Assembly: GCF_018502625.1 (NCBI RefSeq)
Contig: NZ_CP075566.1
Coordinates: 2,423,001-2,487,000 of the forward strand
Direction of reading: 5' to 3'
Source of the DNA: Pseudomonas hormoni
GTDB taxonomy: Bacteria; Pseudomonadota; Gammaproteobacteria; Pseudomonadales; Pseudomonadaceae
Length of the DNA stretch: 64,000 bases
In this document: positions 8,708 to 16,685 of the stretch, in pieces
Numbering within the stretch: position 1 is the first letter of the stretch
Layout of the letters: every line of letters begins with the position of its first letter
The notes under the pieces: model-generated
Told to the model about the DNA's origin: nothing
The model's database searches: none
The model's input: only the letters and a program-made list of their open reading frames with translations
Translations under genes and position numbers: made by a program

Positions 8708-9896
8708 CAAATTCGGCAAGCTGGCAACCGAGCGCGCCAGTCTCTCGGATTCACAACTGCATCCTTTTGGAATTCGCATCGACGAGATGTATTCCCCGAC
8801 CGAGGGCAGTATTCAGGGACAAAGGGTCATTCTGGCCGGCACCAATAATTATCTCGGGCTGACTTTCGACCCCGATAGCATCAAGGCGGCGCAGCGCTCA
8901 CTGGAGCTTGAAGGAACCGGCACCACCGGCTCTCGCATGGCCAACGGCAGTTACGCCGGGCACAGCGCGCTGGAGGACGAACTGGTTGATTTTCTGGGGC
9001 GCCGTTCTGTCATTGTGTTCTCGACCGGGTATGTCGCCAATCTGGGTGTCATCGGAACGCTGGCGGGTGCGCGCGAGGTGGTGCTGCTTGACGCGGACTG
9101 CCACGCGAGCATCTACGACGCTTGCAAGCTGGGAGGGGCAGAGATCATCCGTTTTCGCCATAACGATGTCGCTGATCTGGAACGGCGCATGGTCCGGCTC
9201 GGCGACCGCGCGCGGGAAGCGATTATTCTGGTGGAAGGGATCTACAGCATGCTGGGTGACCAGGCTCCGCTCAGAGAAATAGTCGAGGTCAAGCGCCGTC
9301 TCGGAGGTTACCTGTTAGTTGACGAGGCGCATTCCTTTGGTGTCCTGGGGGCCAACGGGCGAGGGCTGGCCGAGGAGCTGGACGTGGACTCGGAGGTGGA
9401 CATTCTGTTGGGCACGTTCAGCAAGAGCCTGGGCGCCGTCGGCGGATTTGCCGCCTGTCACGACGCGCAAATGGACCTGCTTCGCTACGCCAGCAGACCT
9501 TATATTTTTACTGCTTCACCAGCCCCCTCGGCGATAGCCTCGGTAAGGTCGGCGCTGGCAGCCATCAAGAAACGCCCGGAGTTGCGGCGTCAGCTGTGGT
9601 CGAACGCCCGGCGGCTTTATCAAGGTCTGGCAGAGTCAGGCTACCAGTTGGGGCCGCAAGCCAGTCCGGTGATTGCCGTCATGCTGAAGTCGCCTCACGA
9701 GGGCCTGGCCGTCTGGCGGGCGCTGATAGAGAAGGGCGTCTATGTCAATCTGGTCCTTCCTCCCGCGACACCCGGCGCCGTTACCCTGGTGCGTTGCAGC
9801 GTCAGTGCGGCTCATACATCTGAACAAATAGACCAGATCATCGAGGCCTTCGCTTCATTGCGTGGCCCGATGGGCCTCGTCACAGTGGGCGCTTGA
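8694..9896 (+). CDS. Serine palmitoyltransferase-type alpha-oxoamine synthase
   Basis: 400 residues from the ATG at 8694, preferred to 8688 because GGAG sits seven bases upstream. It is a PLP fold-type I alpha-oxoamine synthase (SPT, AONS, KBL, ALAS family). Visible motifs are GTNNYLGL near the start, GTGTTGSRMANGSYAGHSALE, LVDEAHSFGVLG with the PLP-ring aspartate and histidine, and GTFSKSLGAVGG with the PLP lysine at about residue 244. Family members condense an amino acid with an acyl thioester. A dedicated ACP upstream and a ceramide synthase candidate opposite favour SPT (serine plus acyl-ACP to 3-keto-sphinganine) over 8-amino-7-oxononanoate synthase. It is followed after 58 bp by the ABC exporter. 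Confidence 0.88.
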   Translation: MGLFDKFGKLATERASLSDSQLHPFGIRIDEMYSPTEGSIQGQRVILAGTNNYLGLTFDPDSIKAAQRSLELEGTGTTGSRMANGSYAGHSALEDELVDFLGRRSVIVFSTGYVANLGVIGTLAGAREVVLLDADCHASIYDACKLGGAEIIRFRHNDVADLERRMVRLGDRAREAIILVEGIYSMLGDQAPLREIVEVKRRLGGYLLVDEAHSFGVLGANGRGLAEELDVDSEVDILLGTFSKSLGAVGGFAACHDAQMDLLRYASRPYIFTASPAPSAIASVRSALAAIKKRPELRRQLWSNARRLYQGLAESGYQLGPQASPVIAVMLKSPHEGLAVWRALIEKGVYVNLVLPPATPGAVTLVRCSVSAAHTSEQIDQIIEAFASLRGPMGLVTVGA

Positions 9897-9954
9897 TGAG
9901 TGTCGCGAGCTGTTGGTGAGTTAATCTTTACCTACGTCATAGTGAACGACACTC

Positions 9955-11682
9955 ATGCGGATTATTTTTGCCTTCGGCCGCTCCTATCCGGCCCGCACCG
10001 TCCTGATGCTGCTGAGTCTGCTGTTGGCAGGGGTGGTTGAAAGCATCAGCCTGAGCACGATGCTTCCCCTGATATCGGCCGTGCTTGAAGACCAGCCCCA
10101 TTCAAAGCTGGCGGTCCAGGTCTTCGGGATAATGGACACGATTGGCCTGGAACCCTCGATCCCGAACATGCTGGTGATCATTGTCGTGGGCATGACGCTG
10201 AGCAACCTGCTGATCCTGCTGGGCAATCGACAGGTCGGCTACACCGTGGCGCATGTGGCAACCGACCTGCGTATTGACCTTATCAAAGCGTCGCTGGGCA
10301 GCCGCTGGGAATATTATCTACGCCAACCGGCCGGAGCACTGGCCAACGCCGTGGCAAGCGAAGCCTTCCGCGCTTCTACCGCCTATGAGCATGCGGCCAA
10401 TATGCTGGCGCTGGGTATTCAGGCAGCAGCCTACGCAATCATTGCGCTTTTTGTCTCCTGGCAGGCAGCGATCCTGTCGCTGCTGATCGGCTTTGTTTTA
10501 CTGGTGGCCGTGCGGGGACTGGTGAAGACATCGCGACGCGTGGGGAAAAGCCAAACCCGACTGATGCGCGAGCTGCTGGTCTACCTGACGGACACGCTTG
10601 CTTCGGTGAAACCGCTCAAAGCCATGGCCCGAGATGACATCGCCGATTCTCTATTGCGTCGTCATGCCGGCGAGCTCAACGCAGCATTAGAGCGCGAAGT
10701 AATGAGCCGCGAAACGCTGAGAGCCTTGCAGGAGCCCATGCTTGCGATCCTTGCCGCAGCGGGCCTCTACGCGGGGCTTGTCATCGGCGGACTGCCGCTG
10801 TCTTCGGTGATGGTGCTCATATTCGTGGTGGTGCGCATGCTGGGGCTGCTGCACAAGGCGCAGCAGCGCTATCACCGGATGGCCGCGCAAGAGAGCGCCT
10901 ACTGGGCCATTAAAGAGTCGATCGACAACGCTAATGCCGATGCCGAGCCTGCTGGAGGGACCTGCGCTCCTGCCTTGAAGCGGCATATCGTTTTCGAAAA
11001 TATCAACTTTGGCTACGGGGGGCGGCAGGTTCTTGACGACGTGTCGATGAGCTTTCCGGTCGGTTCATTCACCACCATGATCGGTCCTTCCGGTGCAGGC
11101 AAGACCACCGTGCTCGACCTGATCTGTTCGCTGCTCGAGCCACAGTCCGGACGCATCAGAGTAGACGAATGTGACTTGCATGACCTGGACAGGAAGGCCT
11201 GGCGCCGCATGATCGGCTACGTCACACAGGAAACCTTGCTGCTGCACGATAGCATCCTGGCGAACGTCACCTTGGGCGACAGGGCCCTGAATGCTGCCGA
11301 CGCAGAGCGCGCGCTCCGTCAAGCCGGTGCATGGCAGTTCGTGCAGGAGTGTCCCGGCGGGCTGCAATCGATCGTAGGCGAGCGCGGTGCCAAACTTTCC
11401 GGAGGGCAAAGGCAGCGTATCGTCATCGCGCGTGCCTTGGCGCATCGCCCCAGGCTACTGATCCTGGACGAAGCCACCAGCGCGCTCGATCCGGAATCGG
11501 AGGCCGAAATATGCCAGGTGCTAAAGAATCTGACCCCTGGCATCACCGTCATTGCGGTGTCCCATCGTCCTGCCGTGATCCGCATTGCAGACCAGATTCT
11601 CGAGGTGCGAGATGGCAAGATTTCGCCCATACACAATGCCGTCGATCCTGACGGCACTCGGACTGACGAGGCGAAAGCCTGA
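9955..11682 (+). CDS. MsbA-like ABC exporter, fused permease and ATPase
   Basis: 575 residues. The N-terminal ~310 are a six-helix ABC exporter domain; the rest is a complete ATPase with Walker A GPSGAGKTT (from residue 377), signature LSGGQRQR (from 481), Walker B LLILDEATSALD (around 503) and a switch histidine in AVSHRP. It works as a homodimeric half-transporter in the inner membrane. Lying 58 bp downstream of the SPT-type gene on the same strand, it is probably the last gene of the rightward operon and may flip the sphingolipid across the inner membrane before the LptFG-like pair extracts it. The substrate is inferred only. Confidence 0.88.
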   Translation: MRIIFAFGRSYPARTVLMLLSLLLAGVVESISLSTMLPLISAVLEDQPHSKLAVQVFGIMDTIGLEPSIPNMLVIIVVGMTLSNLLILLGNRQVGYTVAHVATDLRIDLIKASLGSRWEYYLRQPAGALANAVASEAFRASTAYEHAANMLALGIQAAAYAIIALFVSWQAAILSLLIGFVLLVAVRGLVKTSRRVGKSQTRLMRELLVYLTDTLASVKPLKAMARDDIADSLLRRHAGELNAALEREVMSRETLRALQEPMLAILAAAGLYAGLVIGGLPLSSVMVLIFVVVRMLGLLHKAQQRYHRMAAQESAYWAIKESIDNANADAEPAGGTCAPALKRHIVFENINFGYGGRQVLDDVSMSFPVGSFTTMIGPSGAGKTTVLDLICSLLEPQSGRIRVDECDLHDLDRKAWRRMIGYVTQETLLLHDSILANVTLGDRALNAADAERALRQAGAWQFVQECPGGLQSIVGERGAKLSGGQRQRIVIARALAHRPRLLILDEATSALDPESEAEICQVLKNLTPGITVIAVSHRPAVIRIADQILEVRDGKISPIHNAVDPDGTRTDEAKA

Positions 11683-13192
11683 AGTATGCGTATCTATAGA
11701 GCAATACATGATTTAACATAATATACATTACACGTAACAAAATGTTTCGAGGCTGGCCCCGTTGCACGCAGATCTTGTGACGATCAGCTAAAAATTGGAC
11801 TGAAGGCGCATAAAAGCTGGAATCCTAGCCAAGTCAGCCTCTTACGGCGAAAAGCTGATTTTAGGTAGAACTTATGGAAAAGAGTCCTGCGAATCTTTTA
11901 AGGCTCACAAACGAAAGCCCATCCGGCAGACATACCATTTTAGAGCGGTTACCTGCGTTGCTGGCGGTCTGATGCAGTTAAAGGTTGGAAGATGCGGTTT
12001 CATTCAACCTTAAGCGCTGCGCCTGCTTTGGGCGAACTTCGGACGAATTTATAGAGATCAATTGTAATTTGGATTGTCCGAAACAGACCGATTAAACGTT
12101 GGGTGAAAAGGTGTGACGACTCACAAGTCACGGACAATAATTCTTGAGTCACCGGAATCCCCGCAAAACCATAAAGAGGCACGCTCTGGCTCGTGGATCA
12201 GAATTATGAAGCTACAAACGAATTCTTAAACCGCCGGAAAAACATGAAATTCACCGAAATTATCGGAAATGAGCTACCCGACTTTACCGATTAAGGCTTC
12301 GTTACGCCCGTACCAGAGGAGTCGCCAGGATAGTTCCCCATGCCTTGATGCAGCTCTCGCAGAACCTGTGAGGGTTGAATCAGCGCAAAAAAAATGGAGC
12401 GATACCGAACGTGGTTTAATAGATAAGTCGATAATATATACACGCAACGCTCAATAAGGCTCGCCCTTCACCGAAATCAACACAGCCACATTCTATACTT
12501 GCAGTTTCTAAGCTTTGCCAAAATGGTGCGACTTGATTTTCCAACTACCCGTCGATACCATCCGTCTGATGAGCGCGAAATCGGCTCCGAGGTTAATTAC
12601 ACTAAACAGCTATTTAGTTTAGTTAACTTTTATTTTGATCGTATGCCTGTTTCAGATCGAGGCCTTCAACTCAAGTCTATATCCGATAACTGTTATATCC
12701 GGATATTCATTGCCCTAAGTTCATGCTTTGTGTAGGTCGTCCCATGCCTTCGTTACCGCAGCCACTGTTTGAAAGCTACCGCTGCTTCCTGGAGGCAAGC
12801 AAAACCGGCTCTCCTGTCCTCACCACGGTCGCACTGGAAGGCCGCTATGGGTCGGTTGCCGCCTCACGCAACAGGCATAAAACGGCCAGAAGTTGCCTAT
12901 CATCAGGCGGTCGCGCGAAAAATAAGTGACCGGTGAAGCCCTTAATACGGCTGGCGTCATTGTGTTCCAATGTAGTGTAATTTCTGACGAAATTCAGCGC
13001 AGATAAGGAGATTTCAGCGGAACCTTTGACTGAAATCAATCCCCCCTATGATCGGATAGTATAGAAAAACAGACATTGTTTACTTTTCCAACGACTACAC
13101 TTGTAAGTTAAGTGACTCAATGAATTTTTATACCTGTATGTTGCTCCCTTGAAAACAGCGCCCTCCCCTTTGATCTTACTAGCGGACTTCAC
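11683..13192. other. 1.5-kb gene-poor, AT-rich region
   Basis: No reading frame here resembles a known protein; the longest are 60-78 codons without convincing start sites. Base composition is clearly more AT-rich than the sphingolipid operons, with runs such as ATTTAACATAATATACATTA around 11710. This region plus the following LOV-GGDEF gene looks like acquired DNA or heavily decayed sequence. No terminator hairpin was recognised right after the ABC exporter gene. Confidence 0.5.
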
Positions 13193-14125
13193 ATGAAGAT
13201 TGAAATTCTAAAACAAGCGGTTATGGACTCACGGGACGGTATCACCATCTCCGACAATTGCATTGACGATAATCCGTTGATTTTTGTAAATCCTGCTTTT
13301 GAGCGCATGACTGGCTACTCGTTCGAAGAAATTACTAACATTAACTGTCGATACCTACAAAGAAACGATCGAAAACAACCTGAGCTGAAAATTGTTCACA
13401 ATGCCGTTAAAAAAGGCGAGTACTGCCTAGTAACCTTGCGAAACTACCGCAAGGATGGAACTATGTTTTGGAACGAGTTAAGCATATCGCCAATTCATGA
13501 TGAGAACGGAGCTGTAACCAACTTTATTGGAATCCAAAAAGATGTAACACCTAGAATGATAATACAGCAGCAACTTCGCGACGAGCATCAGTCTCTCGAA
13601 AAAATGAAAATACACTTTGAGCAACTATCCATAAAAGATGGACTCACCGGCATTTACAATCGCCGCTTTTTTGATACACAGTTAGAAATTCAATGTAAAA
13701 TTGCATGCCGCAATGGTGACTCATTGACTCTTGCCATTATTGATGTTGATCACTTCAAATCATTCAATGATATTTATGGACATCAAGCGGGCGATGAAGC
13801 GTTAATACGTGTCGCAGATAGTTTGAATAAGTCCTTCCAGCGAGGCTCTGATTTTGCAGCCAGGTATGGCGGCGAAGAATTTGTGATTCTGTCCAATGGC
13901 ATGGCGAAAGACCAGGCAGCGCTGTATGTCAAGTCGCTATGCCAACGAGTGCGAGATTTGAGAATACCGCACTCCGCTTCCAGCACAGGCTACTTGACTA
14001 TAAGCATCGGTTATTCAGTTCATACATTTGGTCCACTGCACCCGTCTAACGTACTACTGGCGCAAGCTGATAAAGCTCTCTATGTAGCTAAAGAACGGGG
14101 AAGAGATCAATTTTTTAGTCTTTAG
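13193..14125 (+). CDS. LOV-domain diguanylate cyclase (predicted blue-light sensor)
   Basis: 310 residues in two domains. The first (about 10-120) is a PAS domain of LOV type, with the photoactive motif INCRYLQR (Cys52) and the flavin-binding residues Asn84 (LRNYRKDGT), Asn94 (MFWNEL) and Gln115 (FIGIQKDVT). A helical linker leads to a GGDEF domain (about 145-310) with an intact GGEEF active site at 226-230 and a product-inhibition I-site RGSD at 217-220. LOV domains bind FMN and form a cysteinyl adduct in blue light; GGDEF domains make c-di-GMP from two GTP. The protein is predicted to be soluble and to link light to biofilm or motility control. Codon use is more AT-rich than in neighbouring genes, suggesting transfer. 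Confidence 0.93.
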   Translation: MKIEILKQAVMDSRDGITISDNCIDDNPLIFVNPAFERMTGYSFEEITNINCRYLQRNDRKQPELKIVHNAVKKGEYCLVTLRNYRKDGTMFWNELSISPIHDENGAVTNFIGIQKDVTPRMIIQQQLRDEHQSLEKMKIHFEQLSIKDGLTGIYNRRFFDTQLEIQCKIACRNGDSLTLAIIDVDHFKSFNDIYGHQAGDEALIRVADSLNKSFQRGSDFAARYGGEEFVILSNGMAKDQAALYVKSLCQRVRDLRIPHSASSTGYLTISIGYSVHTFGPLHPSNVLLAQADKALYVAKERGRDQFFSL

Positions 14126-14171
14126 GTTTTGTACGAAAATCTGGAGACAATGGCGTTTGTATCACCATCAT

Positions 14172-14252
14172 AACGCTGGGATTATGGCTCTTCCTGAGCG
14201 GGAACTGTCACCACAGGGCTGGGAAATGCAGTTTGCAACCAACTGCCTTGGA
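14172..14252 (+). pseudogene. Short-chain dehydrogenase remnant
   Basis: About 27 codons read NAGIMALPERELSPQGWEMQ followed by FATNCLG, a near-perfect match to the NNAG motif region of classical SDR enzymes (normally NNAGIMA...GWE.QFATNHLGHF). The Rossmann glycine motif upstream and the YxxxK downstream are missing. It is a relic of a deleted oxidoreductase gene. The rest of 14126-14689 has no other recognisable content. Confidence 0.6.
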
Positions 14253-14689
14253 CCTATTGCTGCGAATGTCCCTGACACCAGGAAGCCCAGCAAGACATTT
14301 GTCAGGAAACGCCCGTACCCACGCAGGTCTGGAACAACTACGTGCAGGAGGAAATCTGATTCGCCAGACATCAGGAAAGCTGACACCACCTCTGCAAGCG
14401 CCAGAACCGTCACTCGAAATTTTCGGGCCTCCAACCTCATGATGGCTTTCGACTTTTACTCCAACGAACACCGTCAGCCCCAACCCCACCGACTCTGCAT
14501 CTAGCGTTGCCTGATAAACACCGAGCTTTATTTAAGGATTTCGAAAATTTGGCATACACAAACCTTTTATAAACATTTAATGGCATAAACTGCCAAAAAA
14601 ACCAGAGTATTGAGTTCAAAACGCAACCACCTGCCCTCCCCCTTGGACCTAGAATTTATCTCCCTCACCACTCACTGAGCCGCTTCAGA

Positions 14690-15319
14690 ATGGAAGATAA
14701 AGCGCTGTATCTCTTAGCCCTTTCAATGATCTTTTTAATGCCCGGCCCGGACATGATCCTGCTGCTGCAAACCGGCGCAAAACAAGGCAGAACGGCCGCA
14801 TTGGCAACCGCACTGGGTTTGGCATTTGCTCGTGCCTGCCACGTCACATTGACCGCTTTGGGGCTGGCAACGATGTTCAAAGTTTTTCCTTGGACATTTG
14901 ATGTCGTTAAATACGCAGGCGCTGCTTATCTACTCTGGATAGGGTTACAAATGTTCAAAAGCAGTGGCGCAAGCTCGCCAGCAGCAGCTGAGAATCCCGT
15001 TGCATCGCCATCCTTGAAGGCAGCTTTCCGGCGTGGTCTTCTGACGAATCTGCTCAATCCGAAAGCGTTACTGTTCAGCTCAATATTGCTACCACAATTC
15101 ATTGAGCCCAATCGCTCCTCCGTATGGGAGCAATTTGCCGTGTTAGGTATCGTCCTCGTAATTACAGGGCTTCTGTTCGACAGTATTTTTGCAACCGCCA
15201 GCGCATGGGTAGGCCGCTGGCTTGAACGAAGCGCGCTGGCGCAACGCATTCAGCAGTGGCTATTCGGTACTCTTCTCATAGGATTCTCCGTAAGGCTGGC
15301 ACTGGTACAGCAAGCCTGA
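14690..15319 (+). CDS. LysE/RhtB family amino-acid exporter
   Basis: 209 residues, hydrophobic, with the family N-terminal PGPDMILLLQTGAKQGRTA motif and the LLTNLLNPKALLFSSILLPQF segment. About six membrane helices are expected. LysE/RhtB proteins export amino acids or related metabolites across the inner membrane; the substrate cannot be read from sequence. It stands alone on its strand, preceded by AT-rich decayed sequence, with no regulator gene adjacent. Confidence 0.9.
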   Translation: MEDKALYLLALSMIFLMPGPDMILLLQTGAKQGRTAALATALGLAFARACHVTLTALGLATMFKVFPWTFDVVKYAGAAYLLWIGLQMFKSSGASSPAAAENPVASPSLKAAFRRGLLTNLLNPKALLFSSILLPQFIEPNRSSVWEQFAVLGIVLVITGLLFDSIFATASAWVGRWLERSALAQRIQQWLFGTLLIGFSVRLALVQQA

Positions 15320-15895
15320 AACCCAATTATTGAAGAGCTTTTTCATTGGCCTCTGTGGTACCAGCACATTCGCTTCGATACCGGCGTGAAATCGCTGCCT
15401 TAACAACTGGGGCGACTTTCAATTGGGCTAACCTGCCCAGACAGGCGATCCAATTGCCTGCTCTTGGATTCAACTGCCAGCTGTACGGCTAAGCTCCGGA
15501 TTGAGAAGGGTTTGGCTGCATATCAATGGACAGAATCAGGCGCAGCAGCTGAATGCAGGAGATGCAGTGTTTTTGTTGCGTGATCAGGATTATCGGCTGT
15601 CCAGTGCCGAAGAGGCTGATGGCACGTGTCGGGCTGACTGCCGTTTTGTATGCAAAGTTAGCGGGAGGGAGATTAGGGATACCTTCTGATACAAACCCTT
15701 CGGGCAGGTTCGGCTCAACCAGTGCGAGTGGCTTTCGGATGAATCATCGATTCGGATTGAGCTCGATCTGCGCCCCGAATAATACTGAAGTATGAGACGC
15801 CCATATACAGTGACTACCGGCTACAAACCTATGCACGACTGATTATTTCTCTCTGGAAAGATACTCTACTTTCAAAGGTTCCAGAGGACTTCATC
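15320..15895. other. Intergenic region with a possible cupin-domain remnant and a dyad
   Basis: A short rightward frame at 15501-15689 contains GQNQAQQLNAGDAVFLLRDQ, which resembles the beta-barrel turn of an AraC-type cupin (cupin_6) or pirin-like domain. It lacks any start-proximal or HTH part, so it is at most a relic. At 15782-15793 lies ATACT-GA-AGTAT, similar in design to the dyads of the 70-bp elements near 19.8 and 51.9 kb. It is about 100 bp before the LRAT-domain gene and could be an operator. Confidence 0.35.
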
Positions 15896-16495
15896 ATGAA
15901 CAAGCTACTGATGAAAACAATTGGCATTGTATCCTCCCTGGGTTCGATCTATTTGAACTCGGCAGTCGTCAATATGGAATGTGGATCAAACGTGAATGAC
16001 CCGTTTTTTGAAAACGGTTCCCATGCCTGCAACGCTAATAGTGCGCCAACACCATGGGATGCAAACTCAAAGCATGCAGCCTTCATAGTCCGCGACCCTG
16101 ATCACCTGAGCGCAGGATCGCACCTGGTGAGTCCGCGCAAGTTCTATGTTCATCACGGCATCTACCTTGGCGATGGCAAGGTCGCTCATTACTCTGGATT
16201 GAGTGCATCGCTGCAAGCCGGCCCGATCGAAGTCACTGACCTGGATCGCTTCGGCAACGGCAGTTCCATCTGGGTACATCACGAACAATGCGCTTTTTCC
16301 AGCGACGAGATCATTGTACGGGCCATGTCGAGAGTCGGAGAATCACAGTACAAAATCATGTCAAACAACTGCGAACACTTTTGTAATTGGTGCATCAACG
16401 GCAATAGCTACAGCGCACAAGTTGCCGAGTACCTCCATCGCCCGTTCCGCCTGGTGCGCATGCTCTTCTCGTCGAAGACAGGTTTGATTGCCTAG
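15896..16495 (+). CDS. LRAT/NC-domain (NlpC/P60-superfamily) protein
   Basis: 199 residues. The H-box FYVHHGIYLGDGKVAHYSG (His87, His98) and the catalytic cysteine motif NCEHFCNWC (Cys159) mark a lecithin:retinol acyltransferase-like fold, a circularly permuted NlpC/P60 family. Eukaryotic members are phospholipid acyltransferases or phospholipases; bacterial ones are mostly uncharacterised. The N-terminus (LLMKTIGIVSSLGSIYL) is hydrophobic and may be a signal or membrane anchor. The C-terminal stretch is basic and hydrophobic (FRLVRMLFSSK). It has its own promoter region and no operon partner. An activity on acyl lipids or peptides is possible. Confidence 0.82.
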   Translation: MNKLLMKTIGIVSSLGSIYLNSAVVNMECGSNVNDPFFENGSHACNANSAPTPWDANSKHAAFIVRDPDHLSAGSHLVSPRKFYVHHGIYLGDGKVAHYSGLSASLQAGPIEVTDLDRFGNGSSIWVHHEQCAFSSDEIIVRAMSRVGESQYKIMSNNCEHFCNWCINGNSYSAQVAEYLHRPFRLVRMLFSSKTGLIA

Positions 16496-16685
16496 TATCT
16501 GACATACGTTTCCCCAACTTTACGTTAACCGTCTTCACTCATAGAAACACGGGAGCGACGTCGTTTTTCGGTAGGAACCAACACGCTTCGCTTCCGATAT
16601 GGGTTTTGCTTGCTGCAATTTCGCCAGGGGTGTTCACTGCAATCACCCGTGACGAATTGCATTCCCAGCAGGCCTATTGATTGAT

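Noticed and set aside
8694..9896. Calling the PLP enzyme BioF (AONS)
   Set aside because: No other biotin genes are near, while a dedicated ACP, acyl-AMP ligase and ceramide synthase candidate are; SPT-type is better supported.
12723..12929. 68-codon frame in the AT-rich region
   Set aside because: No family resemblance and no ribosome-binding site that stands out; left as unassigned sequence.
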